A program made the position numbers and the translations under genes. A DNA stretch of 64,000 bases from contig CAVRUD010000030.1 in assembly GCA_963724285.1 (NCBI GenBank), positions 1-64,000 on the forward strand, in the 5' to 3' direction. The DNA comes from CAVRUD01 sp963724285. Its GTDB lineage: Bacteria > Chloroflexota > Chloroflexia > Thermomicrobiales > UBA6265. Of the stretch, positions 46,201-53,013 are shown in pieces; the stretch's first letter is position 1; each line of letters begins with the position of its first letter. The notes beneath the pieces were generated by a model, which saw nothing but the letters and a program-made list of their open reading frames with translations, had not been told where the DNA came from and ran no database searches.

Positions 46201-46660
46201 CGTTGGCCGGGCCGAGCGCTTGATCGACGAGGTGGCGGCAGGGGTCGGGCATGCGGGCGGCTTTCATGGGTGGCTGTGGGGGCTGCGACTCGCCGAGGCG
46301 CGCGCCGAGATTGCGCTCGCGCGAGGCGACGGCGATGACGCGCTGCATTGGGCCAATGAGGCGATCGCGCAGAGCCGCACCTGGGGCCGCGTCAAGTACG
46401 AGGTCATCGGCCTGACGACGCGGGCTGAGGCCCAGGTGGCTCTCGGCCGCGCGAAGGATGCCATTGCGGATCTGCGGAACGCCGTTTCCCGCGCGCGTCC
46501 GGTTGGAGACCCGGCACTTTTCCTCCGTGCGGCCGCCGACCTGCTGGCGATCGACGGGAACGACGATTTGGCCGGTGAGGTCCAAGCGGCACGCGATCGT
46601 ATCAGCGACGGGCTCCCAGACGAGGAGATGCGCCGGCGATTCCTTGCACACTGTCTCTGA
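43253..46660 (+). CDS. SARP/BTAD transcriptional regulator with AAA ATPase and TPR
   Basis: 1135 residues from ATG 43253, with AAGGAG 6 nt upstream. An N-terminal winged helix (LNLAVLGAPEVRLGREVLAF, then TRKSLALLVYLLV) and a BTAD domain (FLEGFSLRDAPDFDDWAGLQ, then RAHRRLMQVYAAGGDRAAAR) make up residues 1-250. The ATPase follows: ILVGRDDEFTALVERYHSAA, Walker A VLLLGEAGIGKTRLATAFLD, Walker B LVVFIDDVQWADAASLDVLR. The last 550 residues are TPR-like helices. Such regulators (AfsR/MalT-related) activate secondary pathways in response to unknown signals. It has no LuxR domain, unlike the other four. It is followed directly by sigma 3'-end copy A. Confidence 0.9.
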   Translation: MARLNLAVLGAPEVRLGREVLAFATRKSLALLVYLLVEGGQHRRDRLTDVFWPESDGAAGRATLRSTLARLRDGLHRAENERHLIIERDTVGFDFASDFGLDLRALQSAANLAGSLAGMARPVGESRQTAIARLREGAAVWRGAFLEGFSLRDAPDFDDWAGLQREIWQRRMEVVLDRLSQLEADAGAGEAAIETVERWLRLNPLEERAHRRLMQVYAAGGDRAAARRAYGNCRAILEKELGVRPDPETEALAERYRASSSPTQRPDHAHVPRVAPGPGDGILVGRDDEFTALVERYHSAARGQTQAVLLLGEAGIGKTRLATAFLDWAGAQGADVLHGRAFEAGAGLSYQPLVDALRPRFERETALETLLSETWLAELSRLLPELRDRRPALPSLAADEAAARARLFEAVARAGLALAARAPLVVFIDDVQWADAASLDVLRYAGRRWTQDRAPVLLLCCLRSEALAGQPALAEWKGGLRRDLDVSDLDLGPLTYNDTVQLVRSWESAAAPIPGSESVARWVFETTHGQPLFVVETLRALHERGIPAGMGVGSEGDLLPTGVRRVIHDRLTPLSTDARDLLTAAGVIGQEAGFDLLCTVSALAEGDGLAALDTAIRYRLLREVGGREGNAGYGYYDFTHDRIRDVVYAEAGEARRRVFHRRALEALEEGDAPSAELARHAQGAGLDDAALRLSIAAGDAAMRLLAARDAAVHFERAIALAERLGRADLLADLHARRGHAFVSVALWAAARPELEAALSGVPDEEHDRRAGILTDLADACFWTMDIPALRRHAADILSLAGRTNRGDLEAIAIAWLATVEGSAGNLPASVEQNRRAINRARAAGVTPPPVAYFGSMALYWLGRPHDATPGIREAVAVAREGNDISWSMWSLPNLGLALAATGRYGEALQTFAEARRLGRESGAETQLARSIACSAGFRLELGDAVGAEALCHEARQLAHSLGFVPPAISAGIDLLMNYARRGDVGRAERLIDEVAAGVGHAGGFHGWLWGLRLAEARAEIALARGDGDDALHWANEAIAQSRTWGRVKYEVIGLTTRAEAQVALGRAKDAIADLRNAVSRARPVGDPALFLRAAADLLAIDGNDDLAGEVQAARDRISDGLPDEEMRRRFLAHCL

Positions 46661-46714
46661 AAATGTCTGATGAGCCAGGCCGAGCGGGGACGCCGGCGAA
46701 TCGCATGCTCATGG

Positions 46715-46801
46715 CGCGTCCGCCAGATCGAGAACGAGGCGTGGGCGCGGTTGCGGCGGCTGGATGGTGCGCGGTTGTTTGCGTACGACCAGGAGCTGTA
46801 G
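46715..46801 (+). pseudogene. Sigma factor 3'-end fragment A (region 4.2)
   Basis: Reads RVRQIENEAWARLRRLDGAR then LFAYDQEL and TAG, matching the last 28 residues of the sigma factor at 41132 with a few changes (EAWAR for EALQK, DQEL for HQEL). There is no upstream sigma sequence. Followed by GGCGTTC repeats and a terminator hairpin. It has no start of its own. Confidence 0.85.
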
Positions 46802-46836
46802 GGCGTTCGGCGTTCGGCACTTAAAGTCAAGAACGG

Positions 46837-46874
46837 GATGACGATGGGCGGCCGATTGGCCGCCCATCGTCATC
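46837..46874 (+). terminator. Terminator-like hairpin behind sigma fragment A
   Basis: Perfect 17-bp stem, GATGACGATGGGCGGCC, loop GATT, then the complement. It shares its GGGCGGCC-GATT core with the sigma gene's own terminator. It has no U-tract. It may now terminate the SARP gene. Confidence 0.75.
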
Positions 46875-47086
46875 ACTGTAGGTCTCGAGGTTGTTCGGCA
46901 GTTCAGTCCCCGCCGCTGGTCCCGGCGTGGCCGTGTTCGCGGCTTGCCTGACGGCGCCCTGGTGTGCCCGTAGGGTAGGGAGGGGCCGATCAAGATGCGG
47001 GCCCAGCCACGTCCATGCCCACACTCCAAAATCCGATAAGGGATTCTTGTCGGCCGGACTCGTCCTCTACGGTCAATCCTGGCTCC

Positions 47087-47509
47087 CTATGGCGTTGGCG
47101 TCCCATCGACGCAGGTCGTCAGCGGTTGCCCGTCTGCGATTAGCCCTGAAAGGGTGAGGACCGCTGGCTCATCGCCGATGGCGCGCGCGCTGTGTACCAT
47201 GCCGGTTTCGACGAACCAATCACCTGGCTGAAGCACGACCTCTTGCCCAGGGACGATCTCCTCGGCCGCGACAGGCGTGCCCGCCTCTCCGGACCGCATC
47301 ACCGACATGTCCCCATGGTCGACCAGCGTGAAGCCGAAGGTCCCCGATTCGATCGAATTGACGAGCGTGCCGGGATGCGTGTGCGGGCCGATGCTCCCAC
47401 CGGGCTCGATGGTGATCCGGACGAGCACCAACGCAAGCCCCTCCGCAGCCGCCGGCAGACCCCGGCCCAACGGTTGAACGAACACATTGGTGGCGCACGG
47501 TAACGGCAC
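47087..47509 (-). CDS. Cupin domain protein (2), signal peptide apparently lost
   Basis: 140 residues from GTG 47509. The cupin motifs are clear: ITIEPGGSIGPHTHPGTLVN with the two metal His, SIESGTFGFTLVD, and VVLQPGDWFVETGMVHSARA with the second-motif His. Immediately upstream in frame is TAAPPEPQP, the sort of sequence that follows a signal peptide, but a stop lies just before it; hydrophobic residues continue only in another frame. A frameshift in the signal peptide is likely. Same direction as the LuxR regulator at 48666 and the cupin-like gene at 47850. Confidence 0.72.
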   Translation of the reverse strand: MPLPCATNVFVQPLGRGLPAAAEGLALVLVRITIEPGGSIGPHTHPGTLVNSIESGTFGFTLVDHGDMSVMRSGEAGTPVAAEEIVPGQEVVLQPGDWFVETGMVHSARAIGDEPAVLTLSGLIADGQPLTTCVDGTPTP

Positions 47510-47849
47510 GGGTTGCGGCTCCGGCGGCGCCGCGGTGGCCGATCAAAATCATGGCCGATGCGACGGCCGAGACAAGACATGACGGAAGACAAAGAGACGG
47601 CGAATACGGCGCATCCGTGGCTCCCTTCAGGTAGCGGAAGATCCTCACCGCCGCGGCCCACCGGTGGGGCTGCGGGTCAAGCCGCGCCTTAGGCGGCGCC
47701 CGCGACGGCGGAAGTTGGACGGCGGCATAGAAGTTCACTAGAGCGTTCCTTACTCGAATGGACTGCGAGCGGTCCGCGGCGGATCAACAAGCGGTCGCCA
47801 TCTACCCGCTGAGCGACCTGTTCGGCGGCGCCGGGATGCCGGTAGTGGC
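47510..47849. other. Intergenic region between two cupin-like genes
   Basis: It probably contains the broken signal-peptide coding part of the 47087 gene at about 47510-47610 and its promoter. A GCGCCTTAGGCGGCGCC hairpin lies near 47684-47700. I see no other gene. Confidence 0.4.
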
Positions 47850-48443
47850 TCAAGGCCGCGCCCCGGCATCGAGGGTTGGCGCCAGGGTCTCAACGGGGAC
47901 AATCGCCACCACTAACGCGACCGCCGGCGTCGGGCCGGCGTTGCGGACGGCGTACCGTGCGCCGGAGGCGATGGAGAGCCGATCCCCCGCACTGAGCGTC
48001 GCGTTGATTTGGGCCGGCTCGTTCCCCTCCTGCCCGATAAGGACGAGGTTGTCGACCCAGACCGAGAGGGTGCCGGACTCGACCAGCAGCGCCGTTGGTC
48101 CCGACGCCGCCTCGGGAGGCAGGCGGGCTCCCGCCGGGACGGTGAGACGGACCATGCGGAGGACGATGGGGTCGGCCGATCGCGGTACCGGGATGTCCTC
48201 GAACTGAATGTTCGGTGGCGATGCCGGCGTCTCTTCCACGCCAAGGATCGGCGTCGGGATTGGCTCGGGCGTTGCGGTCGGTGGGAAGGCCGCTTCGACG
48301 GTCTCCACCGGGCCCACCGACGTCAGAACGGGCGGCGCCACGAACTGATGGCGGCTCTCGACGATCGCCATGCCGACCAGGAGGCAAGACAGCGCCGTCA
48401 GGAGCCAGACGAGGGTCGGCGCCTTCGCGCGCATGGCGGTCAT
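47850..48443 (-). CDS. Membrane-anchored cupin-like protein (3)
   Basis: 197 residues from ATG 48443, with GGGAG 9 nt upstream. The N-terminal anchor is APTLVWLLTALSCLLVGMAI, followed by a Pro/Thr linker (PPTATPEPIPTPILG). The C-terminal cupin-like barrel includes VRLTVPAGARLPPEAASGPT, ALLVESGTLSVWVDN and LSAGDRLSIASGARYAVRNA. The metal-binding His residues of true cupins are absent, so it is more likely a binding or structural barrel. The gene lies 222 bp after a LuxR-ATPase regulator in the same direction. Confidence 0.7.
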   Translation of the reverse strand: MTAMRAKAPTLVWLLTALSCLLVGMAIVESRHQFVAPPVLTSVGPVETVEAAFPPTATPEPIPTPILGVEETPASPPNIQFEDIPVPRSADPIVLRMVRLTVPAGARLPPEAASGPTALLVESGTLSVWVDNLVLIGQEGNEPAQINATLSAGDRLSIASGARYAVRNAGPTPAVALVVAIVPVETLAPTLDAGARP

Positions 48444-48665
48444 GGTTGCCATCTCCCGTGTTGCGCGGCTCCTACCGACCGGAGTACACGCCCGGACCTC
48501 GGACTGTGGTCGATCGTGGAGCCGGAATGCGAACAGGGGATTAGCCTGCGCCACCCTGTGGGTCGGCGCATCGCCCAGAATGTAGAGTTCGCCTGTGGGT
48601 GTCGGTCGGGCGACCTATACCAAACGGGAGATCTGGTTACCGCGACCGGTGGTCGGAGCTGCCGC

Positions 48666-51080
48666 TCACAGAAGGCCGAGGCGGCGTGAGGCAGCGATCG
48701 CGGCGGTTCGCGAGCCGACCCCGAGCTTGCCGTAGATGCTGGCCAGGTGGGTGTGGACGGTACCCCGGCCGATGAAGAGCGCTTCGGCAACGTGGCGGTT
48801 GGAGAGGCCCTCGGCGACCAGTCGCAGCACCTCGAGCTCGCGGGATGTCAGATCATGGTCTACGCCCGGGCCGGCCGGGGTGGTCGCTCCCGGCGTGGTC
48901 GTCATCGCAGCGAGGAGCGCCCGGGCCTCGGCGATGGCCGCTTCGAGCGACAGGGCCTGCCCGGCTGTCCAGGCCGCGGCGAAGGACTCTTCACCGAGCG
49001 CGGCGCGGGCGGTGGCCTTTGCTCGCTCGTAGGCCCTTCGCAGAGGTTTGGAGAAGGGTATCCCCAGCGCAAGGGTTTCGGCTTCAGCCGCGCCGAGGAG
49101 GCGGGCAACTGAATCCGGCCAGCCCCGTTCGCCCGCGAGCACCGCGGCGGTTGCCAACCTGTACGCGGCCCCACGGGGGTCCTGCTCTAGAGCGAATACG
49201 CCGGCCAGCGCCGCCGCCGCGCCGGCCTGGTCCCCGCGTGCGCAGTCGATCAGGGCAAGGGAATTGAGGATCCATGGGGTGAAGAGGGGATGCCGGGTAC
49301 CGGCAAGCTCCAGCGCCTCCTGGCAGAGCGCCCGCGCCCGACTGAGGTCGCCCTGCCCGTAGGCGACGATGCCGAGTTGGTGCAGCGTGTGGGCGACGTG
49401 CGGGCGATCGTCCGACTCGCGAAACAGCCGGAGCGCTTCATTCAACAGCGGGATCGCCCGGCCGTACTCACCCTGGCGGGCCGCGAGCATACCCTGCATG
49501 CGGAGCGCCATCGGCTGAAGCCAGCCGACGCCCGATCCCCGTGCCAGGGCCAAGGCGTCCGCCAGCAATGGGGCCGCCCGTGCCTCGTCGCCCTGGGACA
49601 CTGCCAGTTGTCCCGCCTGGAAGAGCACCTCGGCCCGCAGGTCCGGAGGAATCACGTCGCCGGCGGCCACGACCCGCTCTAGCCAGTGACGCCCTTCGCC
49701 CGGGTGACCGCCGAGGTTCCAAAGCAGCCAGAGCTTTGACGCCAGCCGTGCACCAGTCACCGTCTCTCCCGCCCGTTCCAGCCAGGACAGCGCGGCACGG
49801 ACGTTGGCGAGCTCGGCCTCGAATAGGCGCAGCCAGCCGTCGGGTGGCGGTTTCAGCATCCCCGGCGTCAGCCGCTCCGCCAGCGCGTGGTAGTAGGCGG
49901 CATGCCGGGTCCGCATCTCCCGTTCATCACCGCCGGCTGCCAATCGCTCCAGGCCGTACTCGCGGATCGTCTCCAACATCACGTAGCGGGGCTCCGTGTC
50001 CGCTCCGAATCCAGAACCGCCTTGCCGCTGAATCAGGCTCTGATCGACTAGTGACGATATGAGATCGAGCGACGTGGGACGACGGTCGCTGGAGAGGTCG
50101 TCGCATTCACTCCTTACGGCCTCGGTCTCGTGACCCATCCATTCGGCCGCTTCCAGCGTGAAGCCGCCGACGAAGACTGAGACCTGGCGGAAGAGCGTTT
50201 GCTCTTCGGGCAGCAGGAGGTCGTAGCTCCAGGCGATCGCTTCGCGCATCGTCCGCAGGCGAGCCGGGTCGTCCCGCCTGCCACCGGTCAAGAGTGGCAG
50301 CGCCGGGGCCAACCGAGGCAGCAGCGCCCCGGGCGGCAGCACCCGGACCCGCGCCGCCGCCAATTCGACGGCGAGCGGCAGCCCGGCCAACCGCTGGCAG
50401 ACGGCGGCGACCGCCGGGGCGTTCTCGGTGGTAAGGGCAAAGGCGGGGTCCGCAGCCTGGGCGCGGTCGACGAAGAGGCGGACGGCCTCCGACTCGGCAA
50501 GGCGCGTGGCCGGTCCGGTGTGATCGGGCACTACCAGCGGCGGTACCGGGAAGACGTGCTCGCCCGAGACTCGCAGAGGCGCGCGGCTGGTGACGAGGAC
50601 TGCAAGGCGGTGACACGATCCCAGGAGGTGCGCAAGCAGCAGGGCGGCCTCGACCAGGTGTTCGAAGTTGTCGAGCACCAGCAGCAGCGCACGGTCTCGC
50701 AGCGCGTCGGCCAGGCGGGAGGTTACCGGCCGGTCCCCGGCATCCCGCACGCCCAGCGCCAGGCCAACGGTGGTTGGCACCAGGGCCGTATCGGTCACGG
50801 ACGCAAGGGGGACGAAGGCGACCCCCTCGGCGAAGTCGTGCGCTAGCTCCTCGGCGACGCGCACCGCCAGCCGGGTCTTACCAACTCCGCCGGGGCCGGT
50901 CAGCGTGACCAGGCGGACGCTGCCGCGGAGGAGGGCGCACACGTCGGCGATCTCCAATTCCCGACCGATGAAGCTGGTCAGCGGGGTCGGCAGGAAAGCG
51001 CCGAACCGATCCCGTTCCGCGAGCGGGACCAGGGGCACCGGTTGAAGACGGCTCCGGTTGACAGACGTCGAATCGACCAC
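48666..51080 (-). CDS. LuxR family regulator with STAND-type ATPase (3)
   Basis: 804 residues. LTSFIGRELEIADVCALLRG and Walker A LVTLTGPGGVGKTRLAVRVA start the ATPase. LLLVLDNFEHLVEAALLLAH and VLVTSRAPLRVSGEHVFPVP are its Walker B and sensor segments. A winged helix (EAIAWSYDLLLPEEQTLFRQ), a helical TPR region, and the LuxR HTH (LTSRELEVLRLVAEGLSNRH then TVHTHLASIYGKLGVGSRTA) complete it. It is shorter than its paralogues because the TPR part is about 100 residues smaller. It is followed by two cupin-like genes on the same strand, possibly its targets or sensors. Confidence 0.9.
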   Translation of the reverse strand: MVDSTSVNRSRLQPVPLVPLAERDRFGAFLPTPLTSFIGRELEIADVCALLRGSVRLVTLTGPGGVGKTRLAVRVAEELAHDFAEGVAFVPLASVTDTALVPTTVGLALGVRDAGDRPVTSRLADALRDRALLLVLDNFEHLVEAALLLAHLLGSCHRLAVLVTSRAPLRVSGEHVFPVPPLVVPDHTGPATRLAESEAVRLFVDRAQAADPAFALTTENAPAVAAVCQRLAGLPLAVELAAARVRVLPPGALLPRLAPALPLLTGGRRDDPARLRTMREAIAWSYDLLLPEEQTLFRQVSVFVGGFTLEAAEWMGHETEAVRSECDDLSSDRRPTSLDLISSLVDQSLIQRQGGSGFGADTEPRYVMLETIREYGLERLAAGGDEREMRTRHAAYYHALAERLTPGMLKPPPDGWLRLFEAELANVRAALSWLERAGETVTGARLASKLWLLWNLGGHPGEGRHWLERVVAAGDVIPPDLRAEVLFQAGQLAVSQGDEARAAPLLADALALARGSGVGWLQPMALRMQGMLAARQGEYGRAIPLLNEALRLFRESDDRPHVAHTLHQLGIVAYGQGDLSRARALCQEALELAGTRHPLFTPWILNSLALIDCARGDQAGAAAALAGVFALEQDPRGAAYRLATAAVLAGERGWPDSVARLLGAAEAETLALGIPFSKPLRRAYERAKATARAALGEESFAAAWTAGQALSLEAAIAEARALLAAMTTTPGATTPAGPGVDHDLTSRELEVLRLVAEGLSNRHVAEALFIGRGTVHTHLASIYGKLGVGSRTAAIAASRRLGLL

Positions 51081-51255
51081 GAGCGGGTCCTGGATCCTGC
51101 TGCGGGTACGGCAACTTTCTGCCCATGATCGGCCGTCCAGGACCGCCCGTCAACGCTTTGGGGCGCTTTCAGACCGATGCGTGCGATGGCGACGTCGTGG
51201 ATAGCCGAGGTTTCCGACGGCAACCATCTTCAAGAGAGTCGCGGTGGAGGCATTG

Positions 51256-51372
51256 ATGGGCGAGCAACTCCAGATCAGCCGCGAGCGCGTCCACCAGATC
51301 GAGAACGAGACCCTGCAGAAGCTGCGGCGCCTGGACGGGGAGCGGTTGTTTGCGTACGACCAGGAGCTGTAG
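51256..51372 (+). pseudogene. Sigma factor 3'-end fragment B, possible 38-aa region 4.2 peptide
   Basis: Starts MGEQLQISRERVHQIENETL and ends LFAYDQEL then TAG, equal to the last 38 residues of the sigma factor with five or six changes (one is R to H in the recognition helix). ATG 51256 has GGAGG 5 nt upstream, so the fragment could be translated as a free helix-turn-helix peptide. It may equally be a remnant. Followed by GGCGTTC repeats and a terminator-like hairpin. Confidence 0.75.
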
Positions 51373-51403
51373 GGCGTTCGGCGTTCGGCATTTGGGTGAG
51401 ATG

Positions 51404-51433
51404 GTGAGGGGCGAGTAATTGGCCGCCCCTCAC
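51404..51433. terminator. Terminator-like hairpin behind sigma fragment B
   Basis: GTGAGGGGCG (51404-51413) pairs with CGCCCCTCAC (51424-51433). The right arm is followed by TCGTTTG. The loop still contains AATTGGC, a decayed form of the GGCC-GATT-GGCC core. It overlaps the stop codon of the MazF gene on the other strand. Confidence 0.65.
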
Positions 51434-51768
51434 TCGTTTGCTCCCCAAGTACTGTACGTCCGTGCCAGGACTTCCGCGATACGGGACCGGTCGGCGGTCG
51501 ACAATTGACCCATTTGTCGTTCTACGAGCGTGCGTTCAAGCGTCGCGACCTTATGGACGCGCACAACTGAAGCGGCCAGAAGTCCGGCACTTTGCCAATC
51601 TTCGAGCGCGATGTCGAATTGGGACTGGTACGGGCGAGTGGTTACGCGGGCGACGAGAATGTCTGCGTCGCCGACGTCGAGTATGACCAATGCCGGACGA
51701 CGCTTGGCCTTTGTGCCGCTCGTGAATGGAAACGCGAGGAGGACCAGATCACCCGCCTGGTACGTCAT
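51430..51768 (-). CDS. mazF: Type II toxin, PemK/MazF family
   Basis: 112 residues from ATG 51768 (MTYQAGDLVLLAFPFTSGTK). The SH3-like barrel signature is present: DLVLLAFPFTSG, KRRPALVILDVG, ILVARVTTRPYQSQFDIALE, LLAASVVRVHKVATLERTLV. MazF toxins cut mRNA at specific short sequences. It overlaps the antitoxin gene by 20 bp. An alternative start at 51780 is possible. It sits between sigma fragments B and C with its partner only, a two-gene cargo. Confidence 0.87.
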   Translation of the reverse strand: MTYQAGDLVLLAFPFTSGTKAKRRPALVILDVGDADILVARVTTRPYQSQFDIALEDWQSAGLLAASVVRVHKVATLERTLVERQMGQLSTADRSRIAEVLARTYSTWGANE

Positions 51769-51967
51769 CGTAGATGTCATCGCTCGGGTCATATCCTCGC
51801 AAGAACTGGTCCGTCGTCGTAGCGGCCCAGCCCGGTTCCTCACCGGATTCGGGAAGGACGACGACGATCCGGACCGGTTCGTTTCCTTCGATCCGGTCCG
51901 CGATTTCGGGCGGAACGGTCACCGTGCGATCGGATCCGATTCGCGCCCAGAATTCAATCGTTGCCAT
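51749..51967 (-). CDS. Putative MazE-type antitoxin
   Basis: 72 residues, from ATG 51967 with GGAGG nearby. The N-terminus MATIEFWARIGSDRTVTVPP then EIADRIEGNEPVRIVVVL resembles the swapped-hairpin AbrB/MazE DNA-binding fold. The acidic C-terminal tail (DQFLRGYDPSDDIYDDVPGG) should bind the toxin. Position before and overlapping mazF supports the call. Confidence 0.75.
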   Translation of the reverse strand: MATIEFWARIGSDRTVTVPPEIADRIEGNEPVRIVVVLPESGEEPGWAATTTDQFLRGYDPSDDIYDDVPGG

Positions 51968-52038
51968 TCGGCAGCCTCCGAAGGTGTTACCCGTGGATCG
52001 ACTCTTCCAACGATGACAGATTGGGAACGTCGCGTCTA

Positions 52039-52140
52039 GAGATCAGCCGCGAGCCGCGTCCGCCAGATCGAGAACGAGGCGTGGCCGCGGTTGAGGCGGC
52101 TGGATGGTGCGCGGTTGTCCACCTGCCGCCAGGGGCTGTC
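52039..52140 (+). pseudogene. Sigma factor 3'-end fragment C, most decayed
   Basis: After allowing one extra base at about 52054 it reads ISRERVRQIENEAWPRLRRL and DGARL, close to fragment A (EAW...DGARL) rather than to the intact gene. The final FAYDQEL has changed to STCRQGL. It carries no usable start or frame. A hairpin with the same core follows. Confidence 0.8.
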
Positions 52141-52171
52141 GGCGGCAGCTCGGCCGGGTACGGCTAGATGC

Positions 52172-52203
52172 GACGAGGGGCGGCCCATTGGCCGTCCCTC
52201 GTC
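52172..52203 (+). terminator. Terminator-like hairpin behind sigma fragment C
   Basis: GACGAGGGGCGGCC, loop CATT, then GGCCGTCCCTCGTC: 13 of 14 pairs, followed by TTCGTTT. Same GGCC-NATT-GGCC core as the sigma terminator. Confidence 0.75.
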
Positions 52204-52303
52204 TTCGTTTCGGTCCATTCTTTGGCGCAGCCCTGCGTCGTCGGGCGGTGGGATCGGTAAAGACACGGATGACGGTCGGCTAACCGTGCGTCGTTGACGG
52301 CGA

Positions 52304-52834
52304 TCACGGTATGGGTGTGCCCTGCGCGTCGACGAAGGTTCTGCCCGGCTGATCGCGCGCGAACAGGTAGGTCTCGATCGTGACCGCCGTCCCGTCGCCC
52401 GCGTTCCAGACGGTGTGGATCGTGCTCGGTTCCTCGTCGACGGCGACGCAGTCCCGCGGCTCTAGCACGACCTCCACGCCGACCTCCATCGGCTCGGTCG
52501 GCGCTTCCGCGTCGCCGCTGCTACCCCGGGTCACGATGGCCGCGCCTGACTGGATCGAGAAGCCGAAGGCGCCCTCCTGGACGCAGATGATGAAGGCGGC
52601 CGGGTGGGTGTGGGGGGTGACGTAGGAGCCCGGCTCCCAGGTGAACTCCCGCATCTCCATGCCACGGCCGGGGGCGGCCACCGGGTCGAGCCCACTCAGG
52701 ACGACGCTGGTGACCCCCGGGGCGCCGGGCGTCGCGTCGGGGGGTGGCGGCCCGCCCTGGGCGATGGCGCCAGCGGCGACCAGGGCAAGGACGGCGGTTG
52801 CGAGCATCAGGGGTGCAATCGGTTTTCGGGTCAT
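52304..52834 (-). CDS. Secreted cupin domain protein (4)
   Basis: 176 residues from ATG 52834 with GGAGG 8 nt upstream. Signal peptide: MTRKPIAPLMLATAVLALVA then AGAIAQG. The cupin carries the metal site in EFTWEPGSYVTPHTHPAAFI (HxH), IICVQEGAFGFSIQSGAAIV, and the second motif VVLEPRDCVAVDEEPSTIHT with its His. It lies 179 bp after the LuxR regulator at 53014 in the same direction, the same arrangement as genes 47850 and 47087 after regulator 3. Ligand unknown. Confidence 0.8.
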   Translation of the reverse strand: MTRKPIAPLMLATAVLALVAAGAIAQGGPPPPDATPGAPGVTSVVLSGLDPVAAPGRGMEMREFTWEPGSYVTPHTHPAAFIICVQEGAFGFSIQSGAAIVTRGSSGDAEAPTEPMEVGVEVVLEPRDCVAVDEEPSTIHTVWNAGDGTAVTIETYLFARDQPGRTFVDAQGTPIP

Positions 52835-53013
52835 GGCAACGTCCTCCGAGTGGGTGCGGCACGTCACGGCGCGGCGCCAACGGTTGGCCACGCCTTTCGA
52901 TCATGGAGATTCGCGTTGCAAAGCGCATCGTAGAAAATACGGGGAGTGTGGAAGGCGGATGAACTGGTGCGACACCGTGGGACTACGGTAAGGCACGGAT
53001 CTTCCGCGGCAAG

